DNA of 64,000 bases from Erythrocercus mccallii (GCA_013397435.1 VZRG01000288.1:31589-95588); one strand, 5' to 3'. Shown: positions 12,821 through 26,819, numbered from the stretch's first letter. Notes: generated by a model not told the origin, from the letters alone. Translations and numbers: made by a program.

Positions 12821-15800
12821 AGTCAGGCTCCCGTTGCAGAAATTCTGTTTCCTAGAAGCTGTGGGTCACAGTGGATGAGTCTGGCTATGGAGGGTCAGAC
12901 CTTTGCTCTGCAAGCTCCTCAAGGAAACTATCAGTTAACTCAGGTGTCAAACAGGTGAATGATGGGCAGCTCCTCCACGGGGCACAGGCATGAGGTCATG
13001 GCTCTTAATACAGCTACAAACAGTACATCAATGTTCATTCCAGCAGCAGAAGTGTTGGGTCTTGTACTGAGTTTGAGCTGGTATGTGAGCACGTTCCTCC
13101 CAGTGGCTGCAGGGCCTCTCCAAGCCCAGGCTGGCTCTTCCCCATGGCCAGCAGCAAGGCCAGCTCCTGCTGCTCAGCAGGAATGCAGACTACAGCCCTG
13201 GGATAGGGCAGCCTGAATCCATTTTCCCAGAGCTCGCTTCGGGGGATGTTTTTGTTTATCCAGCTCACTCATTTGCATTTACTGCTTTGCTATTTCACCT
13301 CAGAAGTTCTTGCTAAGCAATTCTTCCAGGCTGGAAGCGCTGGCAGGGCGAAGCCCTCCACCAGACACTGCTAGGACTCTTCTCTAGCCCTGTGGAATGA
13401 GTCACTTCAGCACTCTCTCCTCCCCTCTTCTCTTGATCCCGGTGCACAAAGACATTTGTGAGACACAAAAGCATAAAAGTTCTCCTATAAACTCCCAGGC
13501 TAGTGCTGACACTTCTTGCCACACAACTGACAGGACCGAGTTGATAAAAATAAATCTCAACAATGAAAAGCTCATGATGTTGTTAAACTCAAAAACATCC
13601 ATTTGCTCAGCTGGGGAGGTCTTCTGGAAATCACCATCCATGGGGATTTCACCCTGGTTTCTTTCTGTTGAGACAATCACTTTTTTTTATGATCAAAACA
13701 TGCCTTCCAGAAAGGGTTTGACTGAATGAAGAATTTGGAAATAGATTTGAAAATGTCTTGCTTCCCCTCCATATTTTGTGCTCAGGGTTAATCGGCCTTG
13801 CTGATTTAATTGTTTTAATTGTTTTTCCATACTTTATCTCCCCTGTGAATTTGACTGCCCTGAAATTCCAGGCTGAGCTTCTCCTTTCTGGTTTTTGTTG
13901 TGCTGCTCTCCAGCTGAATTTGAAAAGCTCTTGCAGTGCCCGGTATCTCTGGAATGTACTTGGATGCTCCATCAACTCCTCAATCTTCCTTTTATTGTCC
14001 CATTTCTCTGGAGGACAGGAGGGAAATCGGGCACATGGGGACAGCCCGAGGGAAGTCATAGGTAGCTGAGGCTGTGTCCAGCTCTGAAGGGATTACCTCA
14101 CTCCTCCCAAGCAGCCACTCCTGCCTTTTTATATGCAATCCAGGAGAACCACTCTGCTGAGGGCACTTTTCTTCACCCATTACCTTGGGAACTCACCCCT
14201 GCCAGGAAAAATACAGGAGATATTATGGGGAAATAAGGTGACATGATGGCACAGCCACTCAGCAGGGGGACTTAGAACCTTGAGCCCAGCCCATCAACAA
14301 GGGCACAACCAGGAACCCAGATTTCTTTGTTTTCATTACTTCATTCCCCTTTTCCACCTCCTTACAATCATCTTCCTTTGAACTGGCATTTTTGCCCCAA
14401 GCCCTGTTGTCAGCAGGTTCTGGTCCTTTCTCTCTGACTCGTGGACTACAAATTCCTGGGAGAAGGATCAAATCTACAAGGCACCAGAGGCATCCCCTGT
14501 GCAACAAGGCAAAGTTGTGTCCCCGGTGTGAAAGGTGGTACTTGTTGGTGCTCATGAGCCTTGAGCCCCTCTCCAATGCTCCAGTGCTCCTCACAGGAGC
14601 CTGCTCCCTGACTTGTCCAGCAATTTTGTGTTGAAGGGCCTGTGCCTCAGTTCTCCCAGCCACTGAAAGCATTTCAGTGAGGTTATCAGTGCTATTATGA
14701 AGGAGTACACTCTCCTCATGGGGGACCAAAGGTCTGGTGCAGAGGAGCTTTAAGTGGTGGTACTCAGATACAAACTGATTGGTTCCTTAGATCTTATAAG
14801 AAAAAGGACTGCCCTTGCCAGGGTAAAAAAAAAAGGTGTTTTTAGCAGCAAATGCAGAGATCCTAGGAGCTGCTGAATTTCACACCCTTTCTCTGTGAAA
14901 TAGACCTAGGATTTCTTCCCTCATTTTTTTCTGCCTCAAAATCCAGGTTGGTTTGTTGAAATAAGAAGTAAACATAATGACTTTAATGGGATGAGCTTGC
15001 AGGGCTGTTGGCTGATTGAGGCCACCCAGCTAGAGTTCAGTGTGAGACAGTCTGCACCTTATAAGGCCAAGAGATGAAGGCATTTAAAACAAAAAAATAA
15101 AGAATCTGAACATGTTATTTAAATCATGGTGAAGGCAATATTTTTTAATTCTTCTTTTCCCCTTCTGGTTCATGACAAAACCTGATATATGCAAGTGAAT
15201 ATAATGTCTAACATTTGTTAAACCCGGACTGAAGGCCAGCCAGATAGCTCTGAAAACAAACTGTGAATATTTTAAATGGAGTGAGATATACATGACGGAG
15301 TAAATAAAGGGCACATACCACATAAGAAAAATTGGACAAAGTTCAAATGTTATTCATCTTGGAGAAAGGCTTTTGAGCAGAGCAGGGCAGCTTAGAAACA
15401 CTTGCATGTGCATTAGGGCCCACATACTGGGTCTGGCTTTTGGGGGCAAGGGGAGTAAAATTATTAACAAGAAATAAAAAAAAAGTTGCCAGCCCAGGTA
15501 TTGCATGCTCTTAGGTAACTCTGAAGAGCTAGAAAAAGAGAGTAGGGGTTGTATTAGGCAATAGATGGAAGTGGTCCAACATGTCAAGAGTTCAGTGCTA
15601 CTTCAAGGACTTAAGTGCTAATAAAATAAGCTTCTAAACTGCTGAAGGCACATGTCCAGCCCCAAATGCTTTCCAGTTCCTCAGCAGTTACTATTTTTTT
15701 CTGTCTGATATAACATTTTTAACTCTATTTCTCCAAGCCCAGAGATACTCCCAAATTTGGCTTGTTTTTTCTTTCTTTGGATGCTTTTTCAGTTGGCACC

Positions 15801-18460
15801 ACTTTGGAAATTGAAACCCTTGAACTGAAATTCCTGCTATGCATAATGCCACTTTTCCAATGTTTAAAAAACTTGTCTTGCTGTACTTGTGGATTTGGTG
15901 GGAATCCCAGCTATGAAAAAAGATGACGTACACAATACATACAAGAAAAAAAATGGATAGAGTTTTCCCATATATCAGTACTTTGCTCCATGCAAGCAAT
16001 AGGTCCAACTTTATGACTGGAGAGAAGTTGCCCAAAAGAAAAAAAAAAAAAAGGATTTGAGAAAAAAAAATATTTTTTGGAATGTTAGGACTGGACTTTG
16101 GACTTGACAAGTGGTAACTTGTGATTAGTGGTACATGATAATAAATAAGTGGTAGCTCAACATTTCAGTGCCATCAATGGAAATTTTTAAGCTCCCAACA
16201 CAGCTGAAACAGGCTGTCTGGGGAGTTTTGCAAGGCAGTTTACTCTGGTGAGAACTGGACACATACTTGTGGGGCAGCAGGAGAGTTAACAAACTCTCCC
16301 CATGATCTCCTGCTCCTCAGCCATCCTCGCAGCCCCTTCCCCAAAACCTGGTGCATCAGTCTTCCCCCTCGGCCAAGAGCTGACAGCCCTTGGCAGCCCG
16401 GCCTGGCGTGGCTGTTGCTTTTAATCACATTGCTTAATTTTCCCTCCATGCTCATGTGTCTGTTGCCCGTGACCTCTGCGTTTTAATAGCAGCACGTCAA
16501 AGGAGCTGCTCAGACGCACTTTGGGGCATGAGCAGGGAGGGCTCGTTTGTCACCTCCCACAGTATCGGCCATCTCGGGCCTGTTTGGATATCTCCACGGG
16601 ACCTGTTTGCCAGGGTGGAAGGAGACAATATTTTTCCAAAGACTCTTCTCTCAATCAAATGACAGGGGTCTTTGTGTTACCTCATGGGAGTCCCTCTCAC
16701 CCCACACTGCCCCTGGAATAAGAAAGCAGAGAAGCACACTGTTTAAATATGCATATAAAGCTCTGCTGCACAATAGATTAACTGCTGTCAGCTTTCTATT
16801 TAGTGTGAGGCAAAAACAGTAGAGATTTTTAATTGATAATTCAGAAAGACACTCCATTGAATGGTGTTAATAATTACATCTGCCTATTCTGAGCTCTTCA
16901 TCTACGCAGGGGTAATAGAGCCTTGTCCCTCAGGGACTGGAGCCCAGCTGAGAAGGCGGGACACCAAGCAAAGGAGTTGTAATTTGTATTTTGTCAACAA
17001 AAGCTGCTTAATCCTCCAGAAAGGCATCCTTCAGAGAAGCGAGCCTTTGTCCCAGGGTTTTCAGAGTGGAGGGGGAGGATGGGGAGGGAGGGAGAGAGGG
17101 AGAAAAGGGAATTACTGGCCACATGTAATTTATGGTTGAAAAGGTTCATTTATAGCTATCCCACTGTTGTATGCTTAGCCTGAGACCCTACTAGCTTCTC
17201 ATTCTCTCATCAAGTTTGCCTTTTGTGGCTATACGAATGGTAATGATTTGAGGACAGGCTGGTCATGGTTGTTAAGAGTCATCTAGCATGATCAGAACTG
17301 AAGTCTCAAATTGATATTCATGTCTAAATACATTTCGGCAGCATGAAATTTGAGGGTCCCTGCAATAATCATCTAGGAGCAGGCAGTCATGATGCAGAGC
17401 TATGCATATATGTATTTATTAGCCACCTTTCTGTTAGATTTCTAAGTTTCAGATGACAAAAGTGTTTTCAGCATCTGGTAGAAATTATTAATTGTATATG
17501 AGGAATAAATAGATAATAAAAAGATCAGAACTGGAGATGTAGGTCTCTGAGCTCTAGTGATCTGAACATATGGTCTAGTTTTGCTTTCAGGCCACATCCA
17601 AGCCAGAAGACACTTATTTTAATAGTGCAGTTTGGGTACAGTGAGAAGCCCTGAAACACAAAGCAAGAAGCCCTGTAAGTGCAGCAACTGCTTGACATCT
17701 GTGCCACATTAGGATGGCATCTCATGGGAACAGATCCTGGAACAGCATCACCGTGTTCTCTCATCTGATTTCCAGCCTGGACAGTCTGTGCAGGTCCCCA
17801 GTCTACGAGCCAGAGCACTGAACACCTTCATGGTAGATATTTCAGCAGTCTGGCCACAAGTACCAACAGAGCTGATGTGCTCAGCCTGAACCTTTGCAAG
17901 CTGTGATTCCCCATGCTTGGAGTCAGACTCGTGCCCAGAACAGTGAGAATCTTCCACCCCAGGAGTCTTAGTATGAAAGGTTCAAAATAGGCCACAAGTA
18001 ATTATCAAGAGCGATCTGCAAAAAAAAAAAACAAAAAACAAAAAAAGCCAAAACGGGTTGAAGCCAACAAAACTTCTGCCATCCTCAGGTTCAAGTCCTT
18101 TGGTGTGGCACCACTTCAAAAAAGCTGTTCAGGTGTACTTTGGTATGTGTGGATCCTCATCTGTCCACCAATGGATGTCTGGCCAGGCACCTTCTCTGCA
18201 ATGAGCTCCTCCTGGCTTCAAGGCAGAGAAATGGTTGTGGGATAAAGGTTGGGAGAGGAAGAAAAATATCTTCCTCAGTACAGGACAAAAAAGGTGTGGG
18301 CAGCAAGCGGGGGCCACATCAGCATGGGGCAGTTGAAGAGCAGAGCCTGGCCAGCAAAATGTTCACTCCCTGAGCTGAGGCTTAATAACATCCAGGCAAC
18401 TCGTTACTGGAAATGTAATGCCAAACTGCACATCTAAACACAACCAGATCTGAGGACACT
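12821..18460. other. Non-coding stretch, no gene recognised
   Basis: About 5.6 kb without a supported gene. It contains an octamer word ATTTGCAT (13271-13278), an A run (16039-16052) and the G-rich tract described separately at 17071. An A-rich low-complexity block with interspersed C runs 18020-18046. The minus-strand open frame 14259-14729 (156 codons) and others show no recognisable homology. Confidence 0.55.
17071..17092 (+). other. G-quadruplex-type G tract
   Basis: Four runs of three to five G (17071-17075, 17081-17084, 17086-17088, 17090-17092) are separated by loops of 5, 1 and 1 bases, which fits the usual G3+N1-7 quadruplex rule on the plus strand. Further purine-rich GGGAG units follow to about 17110. 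Whether it folds in vivo is unknown. It could equally be a decayed simple repeat. Confidence 0.55.
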
Positions 18461-18567
18461 CGAATTCCAAATTCGCACCTTGATTTGCATTTTGTCACGG
18501 AGCCCTGGGTCTGTGACCAATCCAAAAGCCTCATTTCGATTATATAGATTCACACCATAAAAATTGG
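18461..18567. promoter_or_regulatory. Cluster of promoter-type motifs with two palindromes
   Basis: Within 107 bases lie several elements. CGAATT-CCA-AATTCG (18461-18475) is a perfect inverted repeat around a 3-base centre. The POU octamer ATTTGCAT is at 18483-18490. A 24-base imperfect palindrome spans 18494-18517, with GTCAC and GTGAC at its ends and 9 of 12 pairs matching. A CCAAT word sits at 18517-18521, a TATATAG word at 18541-18547 and an inverted CCAAT (ATTGG) at 18563-18567. Octamer plus CCAAT plus TATA is a classical promoter arrangement, for example in histone H2B genes, but no histone or other coding sequence follows. It could be an enhancer, an orphan promoter or coincidence. Confidence 0.3.
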
Positions 18568-21329
18568 TTATTTGAAGCTGGGCCGGCAAAGGGATAGGCC
18601 AGGCTCCAGAACTGGATCTGAGCTTGACAATTCTGATCCATCCTTATATATTTTCCTTCCTTCCTTCCAGCTTCCTAATTTCTTCCTTCTTCTTCTCTCC
18701 CATCCTGCCCACCTTCTCTCTGTCTTTATAAATGAAATTGCACACCCTGTCCCCATCAAGGCCATTCTAGATGAGGGCCTTGTCATAGAAAGTCTAGTGT
18801 ACTTTGAGGATTTCCATTCTCTAAAAGAATTTCATTTTAAAAGACGAGCAGAAGGAACAAGGGCATTTCTGGGACAGAAAGAAAAGGCACTTAACAAACC
18901 AGATCAATAAGTGTTCCTGCAGCAGACTAATCATTAATTTATTCATATGGCATGTTATCAGTGCATCCCTCCAACAGGAAACTCCCAAACCAGAAGTTAT
19001 TTGCCTCTGTACAGTACATATCATGGATGATTTCTTCACTCAAAGGCATTGTTCAGGAGATCGATGGGACTAAGCAACTGTCACGCCACAATTGCTGCAC
19101 AACCTTCAGTGAACACCCTCAAAACCTCAATGAGGTTTTACCTGGCTTACAGAACTGTAACACCAGTGCTTCTTTACATCCTGACAGCTACCCAGTCTGC
19201 AAACATGTTAGAGTACTTTCTCATCCCACTTTTTTAGCAAATCAAGAGTTGAAGGCCATTGCCACATTTCTATGTTCTGCCTAGCTTTCTCTGAAGTTTC
19301 ACTGCAGATTTGATCCTCATGAATGCAAACAGGGACAAATAATAGTATGTACATATGGACAGAGCAAAAATCGTTCCTGGAGACAATCCACTGAATGTAA
19401 ATAGTAATGTAAAATCATTACCCAGGTAATGAATTTGTCCCTTCTGCATTACCCCTGCTAATACATGCAGTAAATGCCTCTGAGTAAATGTCTCTCAGCA
19501 AATGTCTCCTAGTGATGGGTTGTCATTTAGTTTTAATTGTGTTTTAACACAGCAGTTTCCTTGCCCTTGCTTCTTTAAACACCTTTGATCTTGCATTTGG
19601 ACCATTAGGAACAGGTTATTACCTGGTTACTAATGCTGGGTCTGTGTAATTTCTCCACGGCATTACCTGAGTTAACAACTGAGTCATAGGAAAAAGGGCT
19701 CCATGGATCATGGAACCAGGGCAGGCACCTGGGCTGCTTTTGGGGAGCTGAAGTACGAGTGGTAATGGCTTGTGGGAGAGTGCTGGGTGCTGGCTCCTGG
19801 CACAGCATTGACTGGTATTGATGTGTGCCTGTGTTGACACACTGCAGCCACAGGACCAGGGGTTACTTGCCTATTTAGAAGTGTCACGCTTGCTTTACTT
19901 GCCTTTGGTAACTATTTGCATTCCCTCTCTTTTCCTTTATTATTACTGAAGGAGGACCAGTGTGTTCTGAATTGCAAAAAAAAAGGCTTGGACAGGTACC
20001 TGATAAACCAGAAAAACAGGACAGGAACAATGTCTTGAGGGAAACCTACTGTTCTTACAGAGTCAGTGACTCGGTAGAGGAGCTGCTGGGAGTGGGATCA
20101 GGATCTCCTCCCAGTTATTTCCCTCTGTATCCCTATGTCTCCATTGAATACGAGAGGTTTTTATGGTCTGTAAATAAAACCAGAACAGAGACCTTTTTTT
20201 GTCCTCTCATCATTCACAAGATGAACATTAGATCACTTAAAAACCCATTAACTAAAAACCTTTTGCTGAGGCAGGAACTGAATCAGCTTGACCAAAACAC
20301 GCTGCTCTGTGCCTGTGTTTGTGAGAGGATGACTCCAAATAACACTTGGGGTTTACTCACAAAACAAAAACAGTGTGTTTCTGTTGAGCCAAAATCCATT
20401 TAAGGATTTCATATGCAGCAGACCAGCTTCAGCCAAAGCGTCTGTGCCAGACTGCTGAATTCACTCAAACTTTTCCGTTTGTCTAAATCAAAAGGACAAA
20501 AAAGGCACTTTCAGCAAAGGAATTAAATACTTGCACCAATTTACCCCTTCCCTGTGTTCCTTGGGCAATGTGTCAAAGGGAAGTCCTTGTCAGAGTTTTC
20601 AATGGAGAAGATGGAAGAAAGAAAGATATAAATTAAATTTATCCTTTCATTACTTACCAAATGCTATCAACTCATTGCTAGCAACTGAGGTGGTCTTTTT
20701 CCAGAATTACAAGATCTTCTTCTCTATAATTTTTTTGAGTATTTCTATGTTTCAGGGACAAAAATTCATATTGTCATCAAGAAATGAGGTTTCAGGTTAT
20801 TTAGCTATGCCAGTTATATCTGCTTCCTATATAAACCAGAAAAAAAACCATTTCACTATTACCACACATTTCATTTCTGTTCTTATCATGCTGGTTGAAT
20901 TTTTCTCACTGTTTATTTCTATTCAGTGAGAAATTATTTACCCCACAAGCAATATTTTCCCAGCAAACTGCCAGCATTGTTACAATTTTCCATCTTTTTT
21001 CCTTCCACCCCCACTTATTACGAAGTATTTGACATCATTGACAGATGAAGGTGGGATAGCAGGGTTCTCCCAGGGGTCTGGGCTCAGTCCTGGCTCTCAG
21101 GACATGTCATCCCTGCCAGAAACTGGCCAGGCACCATCCAAGCCCAGCCCAGCCCTCACTCCCTCCATGGCTGCTGGAAGCCTGTTTCAGAGCAGCACTG
21201 CTCAGGTGGCTGAAAAACATCTTCTGATTTCCTGGCTGTGTTTATTAGTGACCAGTTTATAGCTATTTGTTCTTGTGCCAACTCTGCCTTTTGCTTTAAT
21301 AGCTCTTTTTCCTCCTTTGTATTTACATC
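18568..21329. other. Non-coding stretch, no gene recognised
   Basis: Unique sequence apart from the minisatellite at 19469-19510. The open frame 19960-20403 (147 codons, plus strand) has no recognisable domain and no promoter or splice context I can defend. Confidence 0.55.
19469..19510. repeat. 14-bp tandem repeat, three copies
   Basis: Three adjacent 14-base units (19469-19482, 19483-19496, 19497-19510) share the pattern AGYAAATGYCTCYN and differ by a few substitutions. The array is short and diverged, so it is probably an old local duplication. No function is implied. Confidence 0.85.
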
Positions 21330-21500
21330 CCTGTTGTATTTATAGACAGCGGTCTTGCTCCCTTCATTTTGCTGGGCTTAACAAGCCAATCTCTTTTAGT
21401 CCTGTCTCATAAAACAGGCTTTCCAGGCTCTGATTTTCCTCCATCCTAGTTGCTTTTCTCTGCACCTGTTCCTGTTTGAATTCATCTTTTGTGATAAAGT
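21330..21500 (-). mobile_element. Old diverged CR1-type LINE fragment
   Basis: Read on the plus strand, the order of blocks matches the minus-strand layout of CR1 pol/3' sequences: a GGCTTAACAAGCCAA block in the position of AGGCTAAACARYCCCA, then CCTGTCTCATAAAACAGG, then CTTTTCTCTGCACCTGTTCC in the position of the CTCTGGACYCTCTCC block. Many substitutions and small gaps put it well before the copies at 12.5, 48.4 and 57.1 kb. The reading frame is destroyed. Both boundaries are approximate. Confidence 0.6.
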
Positions 21501-24500
21501 CAAACCAGTTTAAAAACACTGAAATATCCCCCTGACTGAAGGACTGGATTTGATTATTTCTCCAGCCAGAATCATTGTAATAAAGCTCAGTATTAATTTA
21601 TGAGGGCTATGAACAAAAGCTACGTATTTTCTTAGGCTCAGGTATTATCTAATTATTACTTGAGGACCACACTACTTAAAGCTGCTTTTCTGACTGCTCA
21701 AGAGGCACGTGGCTGTGATTGGCATGAAGCAGATGCTTCCTTTGCCTGTGACATCGCTCCGTTCGGTGCTGGGGGAAAGTCTATTTATTTAACTTTACCA
21801 GTTAACCTTTATTTTTTAAAGTTTGCAATATCATCCATCAAATTGGAAGGTTTGCTTTTCACAGGCGCAAATGAGTCATCACACGTTTGCCAGCTTGGAA
21901 AACATTTAGAAAATTAGGGGCTAGAACTTCAGAAAGAAAAAAAAAGAAAAAGAAAAGAAACTTAAGAAACTACAATCAGTCTCACAGCTCTTGCTGGGTT
22001 GTGGCTGTCCTACAAGAAGCAGAGATGAGTTTTCTTCCATCTGAGGTTTTGAACTGGTTTCTGAGATCCTTGTCAGCAAACATCAGTGGCTCTAAAGCTG
22101 AGCGCATCCCGTCATGAAACAGTTATCCCAGCCTTAAAGGCAGGATTAGCTACCCGAAGTGGAGCAGAGAGCCCCTCTGCACTTTTTAACACCTCATGAA
22201 GAGATCTGGCTGCCAACAAAAGGAAAATCCTAATGTGTAAAAAATGCATAATAATAAGGACTTTGGCTGAGTGGAATTCCATCACGGATCAGATGAAATT
22301 GCCTTGTGCTACTTGCTGAGGGCTCCATGCTATGCTAAATGACCTTTGTACCATGTAAAATGGGCACTGCAGCAGGATGCAGGGAGGACCGGGGCTGGGC
22401 TGCTCTTTTATTTTCCCCCCCTATGGAGTTCAAGCTTGTCAAAAATACAACAAAAACGAGAGGGAGAAAGAGAGGGAAGAAACGTCCCATTGAATTCTTC
22501 ATGAATGATTTTTGTCAGAGGAGAAGGAACATCTGTGTTTATGAAGGGTATGAGGAGGGGACACAGTGAAAGCAGGATGTGACAGTCTGGTCCTGTGTAC
22601 CCAAGGAAGTGTGCAATGCCCCATTTGAGTGGTAAAACCCTGTGCTGCAATATTTTAAGACCACAGCTGAAAAGGACCCTGCCTTTCCCCTCAGTCCTGT
22701 CTGCCTGCAGCTGCCTGCTTTGCACCTGTGAAGCAGCAGTGATTCCCAGAGGATTCAGGTCTGAGGTTCAGTGGGTCTGGATGCTCAGCACCCTAAAAAT
22801 CAAGCCCTTTTTGCCTCAAAATTATGAAAAACCCATGACAGCCCCAAGAGTCTAAGAAGGGCTGTTAGGTGGCTGGGTAGGTTCATGTCCCTCTCCATAT
22901 GGGACTGATCATCACCTGAGGACATCCATGGGTTCCCCCAGAACCCATGAGGAGTTTTCTTTCTTCTTTTTTTGCTGGGGTTTCCTCACCTCCCTCAGAG
23001 GCACCTGGGGCTGACAAGAGCTGGAAAGGACAGAGGGACTGATCCTCCTGGAGGTGTTAAACACTGTCTTGGATCACCCACTCAGGGCTATATTTGGCAT
23101 CATGTTTGAGACCAGGAGTCAGCCCCTCTCAGCTCAGACTGGCAGGAGCTGTGGGGCTCTTTCCTTATGTTTGAAGTTAGGGCTGTGAGCCTTTCTGTAG
23201 AGTCAAAGGGGAATTTTACTTAACAATTTCTTTCCTATGTTGTGATCAAAGATGCCCTTGAGGACTCCTCCACCAGCAGCACAGCTCTGAGTCTCTAAGT
23301 CTGCAGTTTACTACTGCAGGGCAATGTTTTTTATCCCATGGAGGTGGACATGTGGAATAGCTGTTCAGTGGTGACTTTGGGACTGGACATGTGTTGCAGA
23401 GTTGCCTGTCCTGAAGGAGGACTGAGCTCAGCATCATCATGAACTGTTGTCAGTTCTGTTTGCTCTGCTAAGGACAAGGACTGATGTGGTGGGAGCCAGA
23501 ACACAATGCAAAATCTTACACCTGCCACTAGAATAGGATGATCCCTCAATAAAATAAAAAATAAATTAATAGACACCCAAAATTGATGAAAGGGATCCAA
23601 GGTATCTCAACAACTGTGTTGTACAACTGCAGAAGCAGGATACGAGCATCTGTTGTCATACACTCAGTGGCTTTGTATTTGATCTGGCTACGCATCAAGC
23701 GTGAAACTTCCCAAAAGCCCACAATTCAAACCGTGGCTAGATTTCAAAACAAAGGTTGTTCACCAGAACTCACCAGGTCAGCAGCCGCCCTGAAAGTTTG
23801 CCCAGGAGGGTGATGAAGGGTTCTGAAAGAAGCAAGCTGATTGCAGGTGCAGAGCATCCAGAAATCAGCCCTTGAGTTGTTGTCAAGACTTGTATTTCTG
23901 ATGTTACCTTCTGCTCCCAAATAATCCTATGCTGCCCCACATGTTCGCACCCATCTACCCTGAAGGCTGAACAAGCCTAAACAGGCAGAGATGAGTATCT
24001 GCACCATGGCATTGGATACCTGAAGTGCTCCATTCTCCCGAGGGCTATCCATGCTGCCTTGCAGATCTTCAAGCAAAGATTCCCTGAGAAAAGATACAAA
24101 ACTCACAGAGCACACAGTATTCCTGAAGATCTAAAAAGCACAGGGAAAACACAGCCAGAGAGGAGCTGGGGTACTGGGTTCTTCGTCTACCCACTCCAGT
24201 ACCATTTTGCATGACCCAAAACTGTTTATTCACTCTACCTCCAAATCTCTTTTCACCTATCTATGGAATTCATACCCACCTGCCAGGAATTTTTCATTAA
24301 TTAATTTGGTGTGGGAATGTTAGAAGAGCAGTTACTGAAACACAAAGGGAATTTTTTTAATATTATTATATTTATTAAATCTTGTTCCTCCCTCCACTAT
24401 TCCCTCCACCCACTGCCTATGGCCAGAAGGTTACTCTGCACCTTCTGAGAGAATTACAGAGCAAATGCTTCCACAAATCTCCCTAGAACTTTCCTCCACG

Positions 24501-25962
24501 TGGGCTGGTATCATCAGTCAGAGACCCGATCCATCTGGAGATAACAGGAGTAATTTATCTTTTGAGGCAGCTCATCTTCTTGCCCAGATATCCTCAGTGC
24601 TGAAGCAGGGTGAAATCTTTCCCTTGGAGAACAAGAAGGAGAAATTGCCCTTGATGCCTCTTTTTCTGGTGATAGCAGCAGCATTTGACTCTGGTCATGT
24701 CTGATGCCCCTTCCCTGGCTGAGAAAGTCACAGAACAGACACAGGAAGCACACCTGTTGTAATTCCAGCTTTTCCTCCCATGCTGCCTCCCCTTGGAGGG
24801 ATTTTGCCCTTTATGCAGAGCTGGATCTCTGAGCAAGGGCTCAGGGGGTGGAGGGTCCCTCTGCCCCATCAGTGCTGCTCCCACTCCATGTAACAGCACC
24901 AGGGCAGCTGAGCAAGGCTCCTGCAGCCCCCAGCCATGGACAGCAGATCTCACCTCTGAGGAAGGACCATTCCCCAGGGACATCACTGGACACACAGCCC
25001 TATTATGTGGCCCTTTGTCGGCACACTGCAAGCACTGCACTGCGCCCCACAGCAGAGTGAGCTGTGCTCTGCCAGCCTCCACGACTCCACAGCCACGGCA
25101 CATTTACCCACACAGAGTGTGCTGAGCAAAGCTCCACGGTGCTTTCCCCCAGCACCAACCAGCCCCCTCACAGTAACCTCTTTCTTCTTCAGTTCAAAGT
25201 GCTCTGGCACTTCATCTGGAAAATTCTTTAAATCTACATTACCTCTGCCTTATTTAATCTTTTCGGGAGCACTGACAACCAGTGCATGAAAAAAGAGATT
25301 TTAAACTGAAAAGAAAGCAGCCCCTGATCACTTCTTTGGGCTAAGTTACAAACTGAATTGGAAACTGGAAGGTGAAAAGAATAAGTTACCTTTTAAGTGT
25401 CACGTTTTTCTCTGCAAAAATGCCTTTTAACTGAGCTATTGCAGAAGGCAAAGAAATAGCACCAAGCCATGGCCTCAGATCTTGCTCTGTGTTTTGCTCC
25501 TAAACAGGCGCCTTTGGTATCTAGCTTTGTTTTAGCAGAAATGGGGGCTACCAGGCATTTACTTGGAATTTGGAAATCTCTCAGATTTGGAAAGATTTAC
25601 ATCTCTGTGTTGAAGCACTGAGAGCTACCCCTGCTTACAACACTTTATAGCACAAATCTGATCCATCCTCAGCATCAGCAGCACAGAGAGACCTGGACAC
25701 TGCAAATATCAGAAAGAAAAGCAAAGAGGAATATGTAGAAAGCACCAATGTAGCTGAACATCATAAATCTCTATCTGTCACACCTGAAATCTGCAAACCA
25801 CAATGCCACTTGGAGCTTATGTGGGTTTCAGTTGAGGTGTTGCAGACTGTGTAGCTGAGGTGAAGGATGTGCAGCAACACACTCATTGTACAAACATTCC
25901 CTCCATGCTGCAGGACACAGGGCAGACAGCACTTCCATGATCCTGGCTGAATCCCCATCAGC

Positions 25963-26009
25963 AGGACTATATTAGGACTATTTTAGGACAGACTATTTTA
26001 GGACACAGC
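25963..26009. repeat. Short degenerate tandem repeat
   Basis: The unit GGACTATTTTAGGACA and close variants recur about three times across this 47-base stretch, with one copy shortened (GGACTATATTA). It is a small local duplication with no recognised family. Confidence 0.75.
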
Positions 26010-26819
26010 CCAGAGCACATCACCTCTCCAGGAGACACAGCTGCCTCCAGGCAATTACTGGTCAAAACACGCCCAAGGTCACCATACCCCCAAAGTGCCT
26101 TCCTGCATCAAAGCATCTATTTACCTAGAGTGGAAGAAACATCAGCTAGCCCATGGCACATCCCAGCAGGGCTGTTCATACACTGCCCCTGGTGGATTTG
26201 CCCATGACAGAGAGGAGATGGGCAAAGATGCTGGGACAGGACAGGGAGATGCACGGGTTCACTGCACAGGTGAAAAGCAGATGGAGGCTGAAGCAGCACT
26301 CCAGGGCTGGTTTTCCCCTGTATATCTCACAAATATCATAATCTTCAATATCTTTGCTGCAACTGCACCCACATATGCACCAGGCTCCCATCCTTGGAGT
26401 CCCACAGTCCCTCCTACCTGGTGGCTCCTCTCCGACCCCTTACACCAGCCACTCCTGCCCTCCTGTTTCTGAATTTAGCTGTGAAAAACTTTTGTGACTG
26501 ACCCCTTTTCCTTTTTCCCCCCAAAACACTCACCTGAGCTGGGATCCATCAATTTTGATAAAACTTCAGCAGGAATTTTGCCCAATTAAGAAAAAGAAAG
26601 CCACAGTTTCCCTACAGATGAGATAATCTCTGCTGTTTGTGAGCTAACAGGCTGTAGGACAAATAAGAGCACTGTAACAGAATAAAACACTATTTATACA
26701 CCAGACAGGCTGAAAAATGTTGATTAAAATGTCTCCTTTCTTAATCAAATATCAAATATAAGGACATATTTTCTTATCACTTAAGGAGCTTTCATAGCAG
26801 CCTAGGCCAGAAATGCTTT

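Noticed and set aside
18020..18046. A-rich run as a possible retrotransposon tail
   Set aside because: No LINE, SINE or processed-gene body is recognisable upstream, so it is treated as low complexity.
24594..25103. 169-codon minus-strand open frame
   Set aside because: It lies in a GC-richer patch where all frames stay open longer; the peptide is unrecognised.
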